DNA of 64,000 bases from Lasioglossum baleicum (taxonomy: Eukaryota; Arthropoda; Insecta; Hymenoptera; Halictidae), in assembly GCF_051020765.1 (NCBI RefSeq), contig NC_134942.1, forward strand, positions 4,030,001 to 4,094,000. Reading direction: 5' to 3'. Below the pieces are notes generated by a model that was not told the origin of the DNA, searched no databases, and saw only the letters and a program-made list of their open reading frames with translations. Below are positions 1-11,633 of this stretch, one piece after another. The translations under genes and the position numbers were made by a program. Positions within the stretch are counted from its first letter, which is position 1, and each line of letters opens with the position of its first letter.

Positions 1-8
1 TGGACATG

Positions 9-322
9 GCAGCCATTTTCCCAAGCTGGGAATGTCGAGTTGAGAGTTTGCACATCTTCGAACTGGGGTTGGAAAATAATGAAAAGTTAATAATTCTTTT
101 ATACGAAGAATTATGTTCCACAAAAAATTCAATGTACCCATCTTGTTGTACGATGTTTGAGCAATATTTGCTGAAAATATCAGCTGAATATCTAAAACTT
201 GAAGGACGTGGCAGACATTTTCCCAAACTGCGAAATTTAATCATTCTTTTATGTGAAAAATGATGTTCCATTAAAAATTCAATGTACCCATCTTGTTGTA
301 CGACGTTTCAGCAATATTTGCT
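9..322. repeat. degenerate tandem duplication
   Basis: Two related blocks follow each other. The first (about 9-168) and second (about 211-322) share a CATTTTCCCAA segment, an AATTCTTTTAT segment, and a long near-identical stretch from ATTCAATGTACCCATC through GCAATATTTGCTGA (about 128-168 and 278-322). The second copy lacks roughly 50 bp present in the first. The reading frame of 6-263 lies across this repeat and looks incidental. No family is recognised. Confidence 0.6.
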
Positions 323-360
323 GAGAAAAATCGACTATGGACCAGCTGTTTAATGCTACG

Positions 361-487
361 TCCACACTGAAATGCAACATCGAGCAATTTTCAGTCGATG
401 TTGCACGTATCCTGAAAAAGTCACCGCTTTTTACCGAAAGAAGAAGAGGCAACAAGAAAATCACTCGATGTTGCATTTCAGTGCGGA
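361..487. mobile_element. short inverted-repeat element (MITE-like)
   Basis: A 24-bp arm at 361-384 (TCCACACTGAAATGCAACAT then CGAG) is the reverse complement of 464-487 with one mismatch. About 80 bp separate the arms. This is the form of a very small non-autonomous DNA element. I see no clear target-site duplication, so superfamily is unknown. The two reading frames across it (337-621 and 372-584) are probably by-products. Confidence 0.55.
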
Positions 488-1301
488 CACAGCTTTACGT
501 CGACACAGGGAGACAGAGGGTGAAACGGCCGGAAAGCAAATATTGCGAAGTCCAACATTTCACTGGGGAGCTATCAGTCATTAATTGTATGGCAGAGGCG
601 TCTAATTGCATCGATGTTTAGCTCCGAAATTGCCGGATCAAATTGGTTGGAGCTTGGGAGGCTGCGCGCAGTCGGACACGCTTCCATTAAGAACAAATGG
701 AACGGCTGCTCTAGTCTGCGTTCAATCCGTTAAGTGCGCTGATAATTACATCGTCTATTTCGGCCCGATGTCCCTAATGAATGCCCGGCGCAAGGTGCAA
801 TCGAACTCGCCCGACACGGGTCTCTTTATTAAATTAGAAATAAGCCGTCTCCGACCTGCGTGAAACCGAAAGTAATAGAAACCGGCGGCGAGAGCGAACC
901 TTATTAATCGAAATTGAACACTTGTTGCCGACAGTAAACAAGCGTGTTTACGTCGGCGTGATGGAGATCTGATGATTTAGCACTGATGAGGCAGCCGCGT
1001 CTATAATTTACGTGCCATTTGTGCAAGCGAGCCCCTCTTTCGACATTTCATTCGAAACAAGCAGAAATCGGAATCGTTCTACATATTTTTCTTGAAAAAT
1101 TCTATCTTCACTTTGTAAAAGTAATTGTGAACTAATTGTGAAATTACCACGAGATATAGTTCGAACAATACTAGCTTGTACATTAATTGTAGATTAATTT
1201 GTATTAGTGAATGTCGCATTGAAGAGACCATTTATTTTTTATTGCACTTGATATCGTTTTATTTGAGAAAGCAGAGTAATTTCATATGTATACGTATATG
1301 A
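488..1301. other. no gene seen
   Basis: Unique-looking DNA with mixed base composition. A frame at 606-863 (85 codons) has no recognisable motif. At 1278-1305 there is a near-palindrome centred on GTATAC, directly beside the next inverted-repeat element. Confidence 0.5.
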
Positions 1302-1979
1302 AATTACAAGGTTTACAAGAATACAAAATTACGCTTCAACATTGCAATGAGGAGTTCAGAAGCGGTCAATTGTGATTCCTAAAAGTCAAATCTATGTCCG
1401 TCCGGCGCCCAAAATGCATATTTTTACGTTATCGAGGAATAATTTGTAATATTCGGCAGGTACCGCCTGTCACGAGGCATCAAGATGGCCGCCACTGACA
1501 GATTTTCGTAAATATTGAGAGATTTATCGTTCGAATCGAAAAAATCGCGGTGGTGTGTATTTTTAGTTGATTAATTAATTATTTAAACACGGAAATGTTT
1601 CGGAAAATAATACAGCACCTCGAGCTTTCGAAATTTTGCACTAGTAGCACCACCGTCTCTTTCCTAAACTGCACGTTACAAATCTTATAATAGAATACGG
1701 CTGGTAATGCAGGTCGATATTATATTGTCCATCGATAATACAGTGTCCATCGTCCATGCAAACACTAAATTTATTGAACAAATACACTGGTACGCGAAGC
1801 GGCTATATTCTGACGTCTTGCTTACTTCGGTTGCCTCGTGACAGACGGTATAACGTAAAAATATGCATTTTGAGCACCGGACAGACATAGATTTGACTTT
1901 TAGGAATCACAATTGACCGCTTCCGAACTCCTCATTGCATCGTTGAAGCTTCAATTTGTATTCTTGTAAACCTTGTAAC
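1302..1979. mobile_element. palindromic (fold-back) element, arms about 150-180 bp
   Basis: The left arm 1302-1484 matches the reverse complement of 1830-1979 almost base for base, including ACAAGGTTTACAAGAATAC, AGCGGTCAATTGTGATTCCT and AAAATGCATATTTTTACGTT. The left arm carries about 30 extra bases at 1433-1462 that the right arm lacks. The 345-bp centre (1485-1829) has no gene; the minus-strand frame 1685-1888 overlaps centre and right arm. Termini and target duplication are not clear. Confidence 0.8.
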
Positions 1980-2680
1980 GTGTATGCAGATCTAGCGATG
2001 TGTGCGTGTGCCGCCACACTGTTGCACGGGCGCGCCGGCATCCTTAAATGCCTGTGGATTACAGACTAATTAAGAAAGTGCGGTAAACCACGTTTAACTT
2101 TTAACTGTTTTGGGCAATTCGTCGGGTACCTTGCGAAACACGGCGATTGCATAAGCAACGCGCAGCGATCACAATGGAAATTGATCGCGCGCCGGTGCCA
2201 GCGATATTTCTTCATTTCACGGTTCAGCAACTGCTCGTTCGAAATGACAGCCTCGCAGATAGTCCCATCTATTATTCCTGATTACGTCCTGTCCCAAGGT
2301 AAATGCAGCGATCAGAATCGCGTCTGTTGCGTTCAATCGAATCGCATCAAAGGGGCACATCTAATTTGGCGATGTTACACCAACTCGCTCTCGGCTAAGG
2401 TCGTGGGTCCCCTGCTTCGAGTAATTATTCACTTAAGCGTCCTCTGGGAATTTCACGTCCTGATTACTCAGATTGCCATGAGAATCGCCGCCTCCGCCCC
2501 GTCTCGGCGTCTCGCCGGAGCCGTGGAAACAATTGCCATTCCGTTTGCGCGTCCCGAAACGCCGAGGTTTTGCAGATCTTTTCTTCCTTTCTGTCGTTGT
2601 GGGAACGCGCCGCTGTCCTGTCTGGAGATATTCCTATTCTTCTCCTCTTTGTCTTGCTTTTTTCTCTCGTCTCCCCAGAG
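1980..2680 (+). other. unrecognised open reading frame region
   Basis: The longest frame not obviously made of repeats in the window lies at 2181-2786 on the plus strand (201 codons). It has hydrophobic stretches but no recognisable domain, and its last third runs into a duplicated block (2681-2790). Base composition resembles the flanks. I regard it as a chance frame in a G+C-richer patch; an exon cannot be excluded by eye. Confidence 0.2.
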
Positions 2681-2790
2681 CCAGGATCGTCCCTTTAACG
2701 AGACACTCCCGTTGTCTCGTGTTGGTTCAGGGTTTCACATCAGCATTATGAACGACGGAAAAAGAATTGGTTTTCGTTCGATATAAGACG
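2681..2790. repeat. duplicated block, copy 1
   Basis: About 108 bp starting AGCCAGGATCGTCCCTTTAA and including ACATCAGCATTAT and AAAAAGAATTGGTT recurs in the same orientation at 3348-3455, 667 bp downstream. The middle part has diverged more than the ends. Function and family are unknown. Confidence 0.75.
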
Positions 2791-3347
2791 ACGATGTTTC
2801 TTCGCAATAAGAAAATCTCTATCCCTTCTTCTTCTTCTTCTGAAGTGGTCCGCCCGACACTTCTCAGTGCCAGAACTGTCTGCCGGACAACTTTATGGGA
2901 CCCGTAAACTCTCGGCCCGTTCCCTCACTTCGTCATTCCGATGAGGTGGGGGCGGTGACGTTCCCCCACTACTTCATTACGCTTAAGTAGTGGGGCAACG
3001 GTTGATGGTGGGGACCTATTATAAAATGGAATGAAGAATAGAAGTTACTGTTTTTGAACATTTTACTTTGTCTCTAGGTTTACGGGACCCGTCAAAATGA
3101 CGATTTAAGATTGTAAAGATGCTTCCCTGAGGAATTATTTACCAAATTTATTTCTTCGGGCATACGCTATTGGAAAAATGGCCAAAATTGAATAGCCACA
3201 TTCTTGTTACGTTCATCAAATACTGTGGAATAGTTGATTCTAGACTGTTCAGAGTTCAAACAATTTTTTCCCACGTTCATTTGAATACGATCCTCCGAAG
3301 AAAAGTCCCTTCTTAAAAATTGATCTGTGGCTTTTCGCCTTCTGACA
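2791..3347. other. no gene seen
   Basis: Apart from the G-rich hairpin at 2930-2997 and a short CTT run near 2827-2842, this stretch shows no structure or coding signal that I can support. Confidence 0.45.
2930..2997. repeat. G-rich repeat and small hairpin
   Basis: GATGAGGTGGGGGCGGTGAC followed by GTTCCCCC resembles GCTGAGGCGGGCGGTGAC followed by GTTCCCCC at 12995-13022. Just after it, CCCCACTACT (2966-2975) pairs with AGTAGTGGGG (about 2986-2996). The recurrence 10 kb away suggests a dispersed repeat fragment. Confidence 0.45.
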
Positions 3348-3455
3348 GCCAGGATCGTCCCTTTAACGAGACACTCCTGCTGCCTCGCATTTAGGTCGTT
3401 CCGCGTTTTACATCAGCATTATATGTCTGACGTAAAAAGAATTGGTTCTACTATA
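3348..3455. repeat. duplicated block, copy 2
   Basis: Direct partner of 2681-2790; shares the first 30 or so bases nearly perfectly and the ACATCAGCATTAT and AAAAAGAATTGGTT segments. Confidence 0.75.
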
Positions 3456-5057
3456 AGCAGCGTACAACTTTCCAGCTGCTTTTAAAGCAGTTTTTATGGG
3501 ATTTGGAAGTATTTAGAGGATGGACGACTTAAATATGGCTATAAAGAGCCTTTCATTGTGGAGAGCAGTGGGAGACGAAGTCACAAAGGAAATATTAATT
3601 GAGCGCCGCCGGAGAGATCGATGCTTGGAGATGGGGGAAAAAATGCCTAAAATATTACGTATCATTTGAAACAATCTAGGTCAGGTGAAATCAACAAATT
3701 TTGGGTTGGAACAAATTTTAATTCCGAAGAAAAATTCTAGGGAACAATATTTTTTTATTTTAACGACCTGGTGCACAGAATATTTTTATTTTAGCAATTT
3801 AACGAATGCAGCGATTATTTTTATTTTGATCGTGCAGCACGTAAAATAATAAAGTTTCAATTGACGATACATGTTTCGCGAAATATTGCAATTTTGTAAA
3901 ATATATATCTCTTTTATAAACGAAGTGTGATTCGCACATTCGAAGTATGAAATGAGAATTTCTCAAAAACTGTGAGATGCGTTTTCCGGTAAAACGTAAT
4001 CAGCAAATAAAGTACGAAACAAAAGAAGCTGGAGCTGAAGTCTCTCGCACATTTTCGACGTCCACACAGACCCGAAAGTCCGCGCAGCCTGGCAATAATA
4101 ATACTCCGAAGCAGTTTCTATAAAACGTGTCGCAATAGTGTCGCCGCATGACACAGTTCCACTTTCACGGTGACTGATCCGGGCGGAGTACCGAAAAATT
4201 CGTGGCTCGTAAATCTGGCAGGTATCCCGCGGGACCCGTAACAAAAAGGGGTTGCTCGGGAATTTCGAAATCTCGGGAGCAGACACGCGATTTATCGCGA
4301 AACTTTCACCCCGAAAGTCTGCGAAGTTCGTCCGAGAGACACGGTAATTTTCTCTGCGTCTCTCCGTCCCTCCGCAGTTGCCACCCCCGCGCAGGACAGT
4401 TTCACTCCGCCGCGCTCGATCCGTCCTGTCCTTCCTTCGCGCAACACAATACTTCTTTGTTGTACGGCCGTGCACAACGCCAAGAGGATCCCGCTTTCAA
4501 ATATGTCGGTCTGTTTGGAGTAAACACGGCTAATTCCGTGTATACCGTGCACGAGATTGCCGCCATCAACCCTGTTTTCGTGTTCTTGATGTTTACTTTG
4601 GACCTTAATTGAATACAACACCGCGGCTACGGGTAACGTTGCTTGCGATCGCTGTTGTCTGAATCAACCCACTTACTAATGCAATTGGATATCTCAAGGA
4701 GCCACCCTAAGTATACCGAGCTACATGCCGAACGGCAATCGATGTACAGTGGGTGTATGGAAATGATGAATTTCGACCTTGAATTTCAACGTGAAAGGGC
4801 CAACAATTTTTGCGAAGGTTTGTGCATACAAGACAAACAATCCGATGTCAATCTTTGGTCATGATTACTCTAAAATATTAAACATAGTCAACCTGGAAAC
4901 ATTATCGGATCGAAGAATAGTATCCGACCATTATTTTTAATTTGATAAATAATAATATAGATTGTCCCGCACTCCTGAGGGAAATCAATTTCTACGTACC
5001 TGAACGTGTTTTGAGAACGAGAGCAGGATTTCAAGCAATGAAATCCAAATCCACATA
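3456..5057. other. no confident gene; possible Tc1-type end fragment at 4747
   Basis: Overlapping frames at 3963-4475 (minus), 4202-4612 (plus) and 4292-4621 (minus) compete in a G+C-richer patch, which is typical of non-coding DNA. At 4745-4758, TA followed by CAGTGGGTGTA matches the terminus of the palindrome that starts at 5058, but the match ends after about 13 bp, so it may be a broken end or chance. Confidence 0.35.
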
Positions 5058-5767
5058 CAGTGGGTGTACGAAAGTATTCGGTACACCTTTTAAAAACAAA
5101 TAACTTTTTTATAATTGTACCAAACAACCTGATTTTTTAGAATCAATTAGAAGCATTGGTTCACGAAATGATATGCGAAAAAGATTTTCCAAATAATTGT
5201 AATTTACAAGGCTAAATGCAAAAATAAAAAAGGCTTTTTTTTTAAACTTTTTTCTTTGGGATATTAATAAAAATTTAAAATATATATTTTGTACATTTAT
5301 GTTAGTTATACATATGCTTTAAATTTCATCGAAATCCGTTGACGCAGGAAAAATCGACACGCATCGAAAGATGAACGATTCTGTTTATTTTAAGCAGAAA
5401 CTGATCAAAAGTCGTGTAAAACTTCGATTTTCATCATTCTTAACCGCTTGTAGCTCGTATGTATTGTATGTTAATCGATTTCGATGAAATTTAAAGCATG
5501 TGTATCACTAACATAGATCTACAAAACATATGTATGTATATATATTAAATTTTCACACACATTAAGGGCCCAAATAAAAAAGTTTTAAAAATTGCCTTTT
5601 TTATTTCTGCATGTAACCTTGTAAATTATAATCTTTGGAACATGTCTCTTGCATATCATTTCGTAAACCAATGCTTCTAATTAATTATGAAATATCAGGT
5701 CGTTTGGCACGATTATAAAAAAGTTATTAGTTTGTAAAAGGTGTACGAATACTTTGCACACCCACTG
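5058..5767. mobile_element. Tc1/mariner-type palindromic MITE, 710 bp
   Basis: The element begins CAGTGGGTGTACGAAAGTAT and ends with the reverse complement (ATACTTTGCACACCCACTG), each flanked by TA at 5056-5057 and 5768-5769. Arms extend for almost 300 bp each (about 5058-5345 and 5472-5767) and share GCATTGGTT, TTTAAATTTCATCGAAATC and ATCATTTCGT blocks. The roughly 125-bp centre holds no coding region. TA target duplication and CAGTG terminus fit Tc1-like elements; no transposase is present, so it would move only in trans. The arms differ by scattered changes, so it is old. Confidence 0.88.
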
Positions 5768-7126
5768 TATGGAGTAATAAATCCTCTTTAAATCGCATTA
5801 TTGCAAGCTCAAACATGCTGTATAACAATATTGATTTTTTAATGGCACGTTACAGTAATTCGAAAGAAAATTACGCAAGATTATTTGTTAATATTGTACC
5901 TGTAGTTTGTTCAGTTTCGCGCTTGTCCCTTTTTATGTAAATTTTAGGTTAAGACTTTTCTTTCTTGTTATGTTCCTCTTTGTTTTTATCAGTTCTACAG
6001 TGAACAACTGTAAAAAGTATAAAAGGACCTCGGTCGGTATATAATAACAATAATAATTTTTTGACTGCATTCTATTCGTCACAAAGCTGAATAGTGCAAC
6101 AGGAACCATGTGTCAAAACTCGAACGTTCTCTTAAAAAATTCATGACAAATTTGTTATTTATATTTTCGATATAAATAGCTACCTGATGCAGAATACATA
6201 ATGCCAATGACGCCTGGTAAATGTAAAAATCGGATTTTCACGCGCTTGAAAATAAATTCCAACAGCTTCATCAATAGCATACAAACTTCACCTGACTGAG
6301 GAATGAAAATATAATGGAAATAAAATCAGTTTAATAATGAAAAAACTTTTTCGAACCGAGGGTAGAAGTAAAATCTTTATTCTAGCATTAAAACAAATTC
6401 AGATGAAATTCATAGTCAGAGAAAAATGCCGGATTTCGAATTCAGCGTTGCAGTAACGAGCAATTTGCGTAGAAGATCGCGATAAAGGGCAAAGATTTTC
6501 GAAAGGGACCGAGAATAAGGAAGCTATTTTGGCCCCGTTCGCCGCGGGGCTGAAATAAATTCTTTAGATTAGCCAAACTGCTCGGGCTGTGTAAAATACG
6601 GCTTCTGAATGCGATTTAATGGCTCGGTCGATCTAAATTCAGCTTAAGTAGGCGTGAAGATAACGGGACCCCCGCACAAATCAAACGAATCGCCATTCGT
6701 TTCGGCCCCTTACCCCGTTCGTTCACAGTCTCAGGATAAGTTTCACAGTCTGAACGCTTGCTAAGGCTCGTTCGAATTATGACGCCATGCTATCAGACCG
6801 TGTAGTTTACTGTTGTGCAGTATCGATCTTATGCTACATGTTGCACCCTAACCATAACTAATAAAATGTAGCTCTCTTTCGATTCAGGATTAACGTGCGT
6901 TCTCACTCGCTTCTCTTTTGCTTACGAAATAATGCATGGATAATATCGTGGTTACACAAAAATAACAAAATTATACCTAGACATAAAACAAAAAGGCTGA
7001 AACATTATTTCTAATTCAAATTATCCAAAATAATGTTCAGCTAGAATTTAATCTGCAGTGCTATATGAAAATAATAAAGTTATGAATAGACTATAAATGG
7101 ATTCTTCAATTTTGAAAAATGATGAA
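5768..7126. other. no gene seen
   Basis: A+T-rich to about 6.4 kb, then a G+C-richer patch at 6470-6780. No long reading frame, no repeats that I can align within the window, no RNA gene recognised. Confidence 0.5.
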
Positions 7127-7232
7127 TAGATCTTTATGCAAAATAAAAATTGTCTGCATCGGTTGCAAGGAGGAGAAATTGTATGTTAACATTCTCAATT
7201 TTTACTATAAATGCATAAAAATCCGCAGTCTA
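7127..7232. mobile_element. hAT-type MITE (TAGACTGCGG family), short copy
   Basis: Right end reads GCATAAAAATCCGCAGTCTA; left end reads TAGATCTTTATGCA, lacking the six bases CTGCGG of the family terminus. It is bounded by a perfect 8-bp direct repeat ATGATGAA at 7119-7126 and 7233-7240. Eight-base duplications with T at position 2 and A at position 7 are characteristic of hAT transposases. The interior retains ATTGTCTGCATCGGTTGCAAGG, also found in the copy at 8968. The overlapping frame 7119-7343 is incidental. Confidence 0.82.
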
Positions 7233-8925
7233 ATGATGAAATTAAAAAGGGATGTGTCAATCGTTGAACAGGATTTGATTTCTTCGCAGGTTCAATCTGT
7301 GAAAGTCAACAAGAAACGAGAGATTCGAACGAAACCGTTCTGAAAAGTAAATTTTCTCAAATTGTTATTTATTCGCGACGCGAAAATTTCCGCAAAATAT
7401 TTGCTCTTTCGCGGTCCCAGGGGCAAGCGTGTCGACCTGACCTGGCTGGCAAAATAAATATTAGGTCTTGAAGGGTTGCTCCCACGGCTCGGTATTTCAT
7501 AACAATTCGAGCCGTTAATTAATACCCGGTTCTCGGTGGGAATCGAGGGGAATCAATTGGCCGGATAAAATGAATAAATACGCATAACCGGTCCGCTGAT
7601 AATGGAGCTGTAATTAGTCCGTTTGACAACAGAATTCATCGATACCGAAAGCGGGCGTCGTTCATTAATCCGACTTTAATTAATTCCTGTTCTCGATGCG
7701 TCTCCGGCCGCCGCGCCGCACCGTTTCCACAAACCGCAGGTTAATTTTATTTTTATCGACAACACGATTCCCAAACGAGACCGGATTTATTTTGCAAAAT
7801 GTATCGAATAAAACGCGCCCCGCATAGTTCATATCGCCGACGCGGGTGAGAGCTTTTTAATCGGTATTAAACACTCTGCGGATTCGATTTCAAACGGAAA
7901 AGCCGTGCGGGCTTTTTGGGGGAAGATACGTTCGTAATTAAATACTTCAACCTTTGAATCCGGCCCGTTTGTTTTTTCAAATTCGCCGAATCGACGAGCT
8001 TTCGCGATAGTTTCAAAAAGAATCGATGCGGCCGCCACGGTTTCGAGGTATCGAGACTTTTATTATCGAACGTGGCCGATCGAAATTCCCTGACTATCTT
8101 GATCGCCCTTTCCAAACGTCGACGTTTTATTTATTCTACCGTCACTCTAAAGAAATTTAACTATCTTTTCTCTGCACTGAAGCCGGCTGAAAAGAATTTA
8201 AGCTTATCAATGTATCGTTTTCGTATTGGAAATATCGAAGAGAATTTGACTTTTTGCTAAAATTCAATGATTGCAACATTTTTATTTTGCATATGTATCC
8301 GCAGTATAGTAATCAGCGTGCGTAACATCCGTTAGCTATCCGATCAACAGGAGTCCAGGATATAAAAGTTCTCACTGCACTTACGAAACGTTTGATTCAT
8401 CGTTTGAATCACGCTGTTACGGCACCATGAATGGATTTTTATTCCCGGGAACAGTATTACCGACACAATAAGCTTCTCGAGCATCCGGGTAGTTAACAAA
8501 GGAATGAGAAGTCAATTATTCTATATTAGCGGGAGTTTCCAGTACCTTTAAAACCTTCTTCCGTTGTTTTATCGGTCAGGGACCGGGACTCTTTAAGAAT
8601 CTCGCTGTTCCGACGCTGTGAAATATCACTGGAACATAGTCGAACCTCCTTTGTTCAAATTTTGTACATTATTTTGCACATATGTGCAAATTAACATTTT
8701 TCTAATTTAAAGAGACTCGGATCAACCGTGGATGCATAAGTTTGATAATGAAACGATTTTACCACCATTCTTTAGGAGAACGGTCGCGTTTTCAGGTTCC
8801 TTTTGTATTTTCTATCTTTGTGACGAATAGGATACGATGCAATTAACAGAATTTGTTTGACCTTTCGAATATCGAATATCGAATATCGACATATTATTTA
8901 TTTTATACACCCTGTACAATTTTCG
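7233..8925. other. no gene seen; TTAATTAA-rich patch
   Basis: Around 7440-7800 the sequence mixes TTAATTAA-type homopurine/pyrimidine-free tracts with G+C-rich pieces, a texture common in conserved non-coding DNA of insect introns, but I cannot test conservation. Opposite-strand frames at 7829-8260 overlap and look non-coding. A short CGAATAT triplicate lies near 8866-8888. Confidence 0.4.
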
Positions 8926-8959
8926 CAGACAATTTTAATTTTGCATAAAAATCTGCAAT
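8926..8959. mobile_element. hAT-type MITE right-end fragment
   Basis: GCAGACAATTTTAATTTTGC followed by ATAAAAATCTGCAATCTA is the right terminus of the TAGACTGCGG family; it sits immediately left of a full copy. An ACACCCTGTA motif at 8906-8915 may be the end of a different element. Confidence 0.55.
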
Positions 8960-8967
8960 CTAATAAT

Positions 8968-9168
8968 TAGACTGCGGATCTTTATGCAAAAGAAAAATTG
9001 TCCGCATCGATTGCAAGGAATAGAAACCAAACAGAATGTTATTTCTTCCCTCAATAATTTTAATAGATGAGAAATCATATATTGACGTCTTCAATTTTTA
9101 AAACTTTCCTACAATCTTCAATTTCATCTACTCAATTTTCCTATAAATGCATAAAGATCCGCAGTCTA
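8968..9168. mobile_element. hAT-type MITE (TAGACTGCGG family), complete
   Basis: Begins TAGACTGCGGATCTTTATGC and ends GCATAAAGATCCGCAGTCTA, a perfect terminal inverted repeat of 20 bp. Flanked by a perfect 8-bp duplication CTAATAAT (8960-8967 and 9169-9176). 201 bp long with no coding capacity. It serves as the reference copy for aligning the others in this window. Confidence 0.93.
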
Positions 9169-9685
9169 CTAATAATCACTGTTGTATCATACAAATTCAC
9201 GTTTTCGCGAAACTAGCTCAGATCGTTATTCGTTCTATTTGCCGACCGTGCGAAACTCCGTGCAAACCGGAAGCTGGCCTAAAGAATCAGAATGGTCCAC
9301 AAAGACGCGGAAAGGTAAGACGGGGCAATTTTATGTTGAAAGCCTCGCGAGCATTGTTTGCGATGCATATATATATGTAGCCGAGCTATTATCGAGATCC
9401 TATTATCAGGTAAAAACCTATTGTCGTGCGGACGACTCGCAGGAGAAAATTTTTAAATTCACCGGTCGGCCATTGTTGTGGGTCAAGCTTCTTACCGGAG
9501 GCTCCTTTGCAGTTTGTGGATTGCCAATAATAGCGTATAATGCCAGAGACACGTTGACTTCATTGCTATTGAATTGATAACAATAACTGCTGTTAGATCG
9601 CATTGGAAATGCGAACTAATACTTTGCAAATTGAAAGAAAATTCCCTGCGGAGTTTCAATCCTTTTTTGATTGATAGTAGTACGG
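9169..9685. other. no gene seen
   Basis: Overlapping frames (9147-9380, 9182-9577 plus; 9418-9603, 9492-9698 minus) occupy this stretch. None shows a recognisable domain; the first begins inside the MITE. I treat them as chance frames. Confidence 0.35.
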
Positions 9686-10290
9686 CAGAGTTGGGCATTA
9701 ATCGATTAAAATTTTAATCATGATTGATTGATTAATGTATACGATTAAAAAAAGAAATCGTCGAAAAATCGGCGAATGATTCAATCGATTGATGAAGTTA
9801 ATCGTCAATCGTTGATTAAAAAAAAGGAATCATCGAAAAATCGGATGATTTAATCAATTGTTGAAGTTAATCGCCTCACGGTCTATCCATAAATTGTAAT
9901 AAGGAGGGAAAGAGAGACAGAGAGAGGAAGCAGAGAGCGGATGGAGAATTGACAGAAATAATAATCTCGTATTTCAACAAAAACATGTTTCAACAGAAAC
10001 ATGGTCCAGGCTTTCCAGGAATAATAACTTCAAACATAAAAGCACGTAAACAGAGTTTGTATTATAGACCAAATGACAATACACCTACACTCAGTTTACA
10101 TTTTTTTCAGTATTCATACAGTTCTGATTAGTTAATCATTAATCGTAATGGCAATTAACGATTAATAAGTATTTAATCGTTAACCACAATTTTAACAACT
10201 AAACGAGGAGATTAATTGTTAATTGCGATTAACGATTGAAGTAGAAATTTAGTCGTCAATCGTTGATTAAATTTTTGCCCAACTCTGTAG
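9686..10290 (-). mobile_element. hAT-type non-autonomous element, copy 1
   Basis: Starts CAGAGTTGGGCATTAATCG and ends TTTTTGCCCAACTCTG. Flanks TAGTACGG (9678-9685) and TAGTACTT (10291-10298) agree at six of eight positions, fitting a decayed hAT duplication. The body is built from ATCGATTGA / TTAATCGT motifs and a unique middle (about 9940-10130). It is the inverted counterpart of the element at 59498-60337. The small frame at 9949-10131 is within the unique middle and is unrecognised. Confidence 0.85.
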
Positions 10291-11548
10291 TACTTCCCAA
10301 AATTTCCCAACAGCTAACTTCCACTTGACTAAAAGTTACAATTCCGTTACTGACCTTAAAAATTTCTTAGAAAGTAATATATGGTCGCGGCGCACGGTTT
10401 CGATCAGTAATACGGACAAAGCAAATTTGCAAAAATTAACCTCTCAACGTTTCGATCCGGGTTTGGATCATTTTCAAGAGAATTGCGTCCGAAAATATAT
10501 AATAAATGAATATAATAGAAATTTAACAAGGGAAAGAACCACTGATTATAATATTAAAATCTTTTGAAAAACATACTTGCTATGTATAAAGAGAAATGTT
10601 TAAAGATTTAAACATTAAAAAATTTCTGTTATTTCTCGCCTCCGGTAGAAAGTTCCAGGCGAACCGAGCAGCTTACTTTTCGACTCTCTCGTACTTTCCC
10701 GTGGAAGTCAAGACGCGCGCAATACCCGCGCATCTACACCGGAAGCTACTGGAAGGATTACGCGGGTCCCCGCGAGGGAAATTTAAAAGGTGTGCGAGGC
10801 TCGATAGAAAAAGCCAGAGGAAGAGAGAAGAGGCACGTGATGTCGAGGAGTTGGTTCGCGTAAAAGTTACGAGGGTCGCGGGGCGTCGCGACACGGGGAG
10901 CTTTCATGGTTTCCTCTTGGGTAATTTTATCGGCGACAGCCGTGTGTCCGCGCCGTCGCTGTCATGTAAGGACTGATAACGGCCGCGAGGATGTCTGCGG
11001 GTGTGCACACACAGGCCCGTAGGCCACCACCAGGAGCAGATTGAATTTTCCTCGGGGCGAACCAGGTCGGACCAATCGAAACGCGTCGTCCCCGTGACCC
11101 CCGCCGGATTTCAACGCGAACGATCGAATAAATTCTCCTGTGACTTCGACGCCGAAATACCTGCCCGCCCCCCGCCCCTCCCTGAAACCTGCACGAGACT
11201 CCACGGGGTTATAGATTCACTCTACGGCCACCTCCATTTTCGAACGGAATGTCCTGGTCGCGTGATCCTCTTCCACCTCTTCAACTACGGTCTGAGTTAT
11301 TTTACTGCTGCTCCACTCGATACGCTATTCGCACGGCTGTTCCGCCGAGGTTTCCTTGCGACGTTTTGCGGCACGCTTCTCTCTCTCTCTCTCTCTCTTA
11401 TACCGGGCGTCTCGGCTGGTTCGACAGTAATGTCTGACTGTAGGTCTGGCTGAAAGCTTGACTGTATGTCGCTACGCTGCCCATTTAACTTGGGGGCGCA
11501 CAGTGGACAATTTGGTCGAAACTCGATTCAAAATCAAAGAACTTACGA
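10291..11548. other. no confident gene; G+C-rich patch
   Basis: From about 10640 to 11450 the DNA is G+C-rich with overlapping frames on both strands (10596-10976, 11001-11453 plus; 10673-10894, 10962-11204 minus), none recognisable. A CT dinucleotide run lies at 11380-11398. Such a patch could be a regulatory or promoter-like region, but nothing in the sequence proves it. Confidence 0.35.
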
Positions 11549-11633
11549 TAGAAATGAGGTAGAGCGATGAAATTTTTTTAAAATTACAGCTGAAACTTTG
11601 CAGAGTATGGGAAAAATAGGGAGATTATGGTAA
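11549..11633. repeat. dispersed repeat fragment
   Basis: GATAGAAATGAGGTAGAGCG and the following bases (AGCTGAAACTTTGCAGAGTATGG) resemble 44848-44935 (GATAGGAATGAGAAAGAGCG; AGCTGAAATATTGCAGAATATGG) in the same orientation. Family unknown. Confidence 0.6.

Noticed and set aside
2181..2786. 201-codon frame as a host gene
   Set aside because: No domain recognised, crosses into a duplicated block, and base composition does not change at its limits.
4292..4621. Arg/Gly-rich frames on both strands as genes
   Set aside because: Three overlapping opposed frames in a G+C-rich patch; typical of non-coding DNA.
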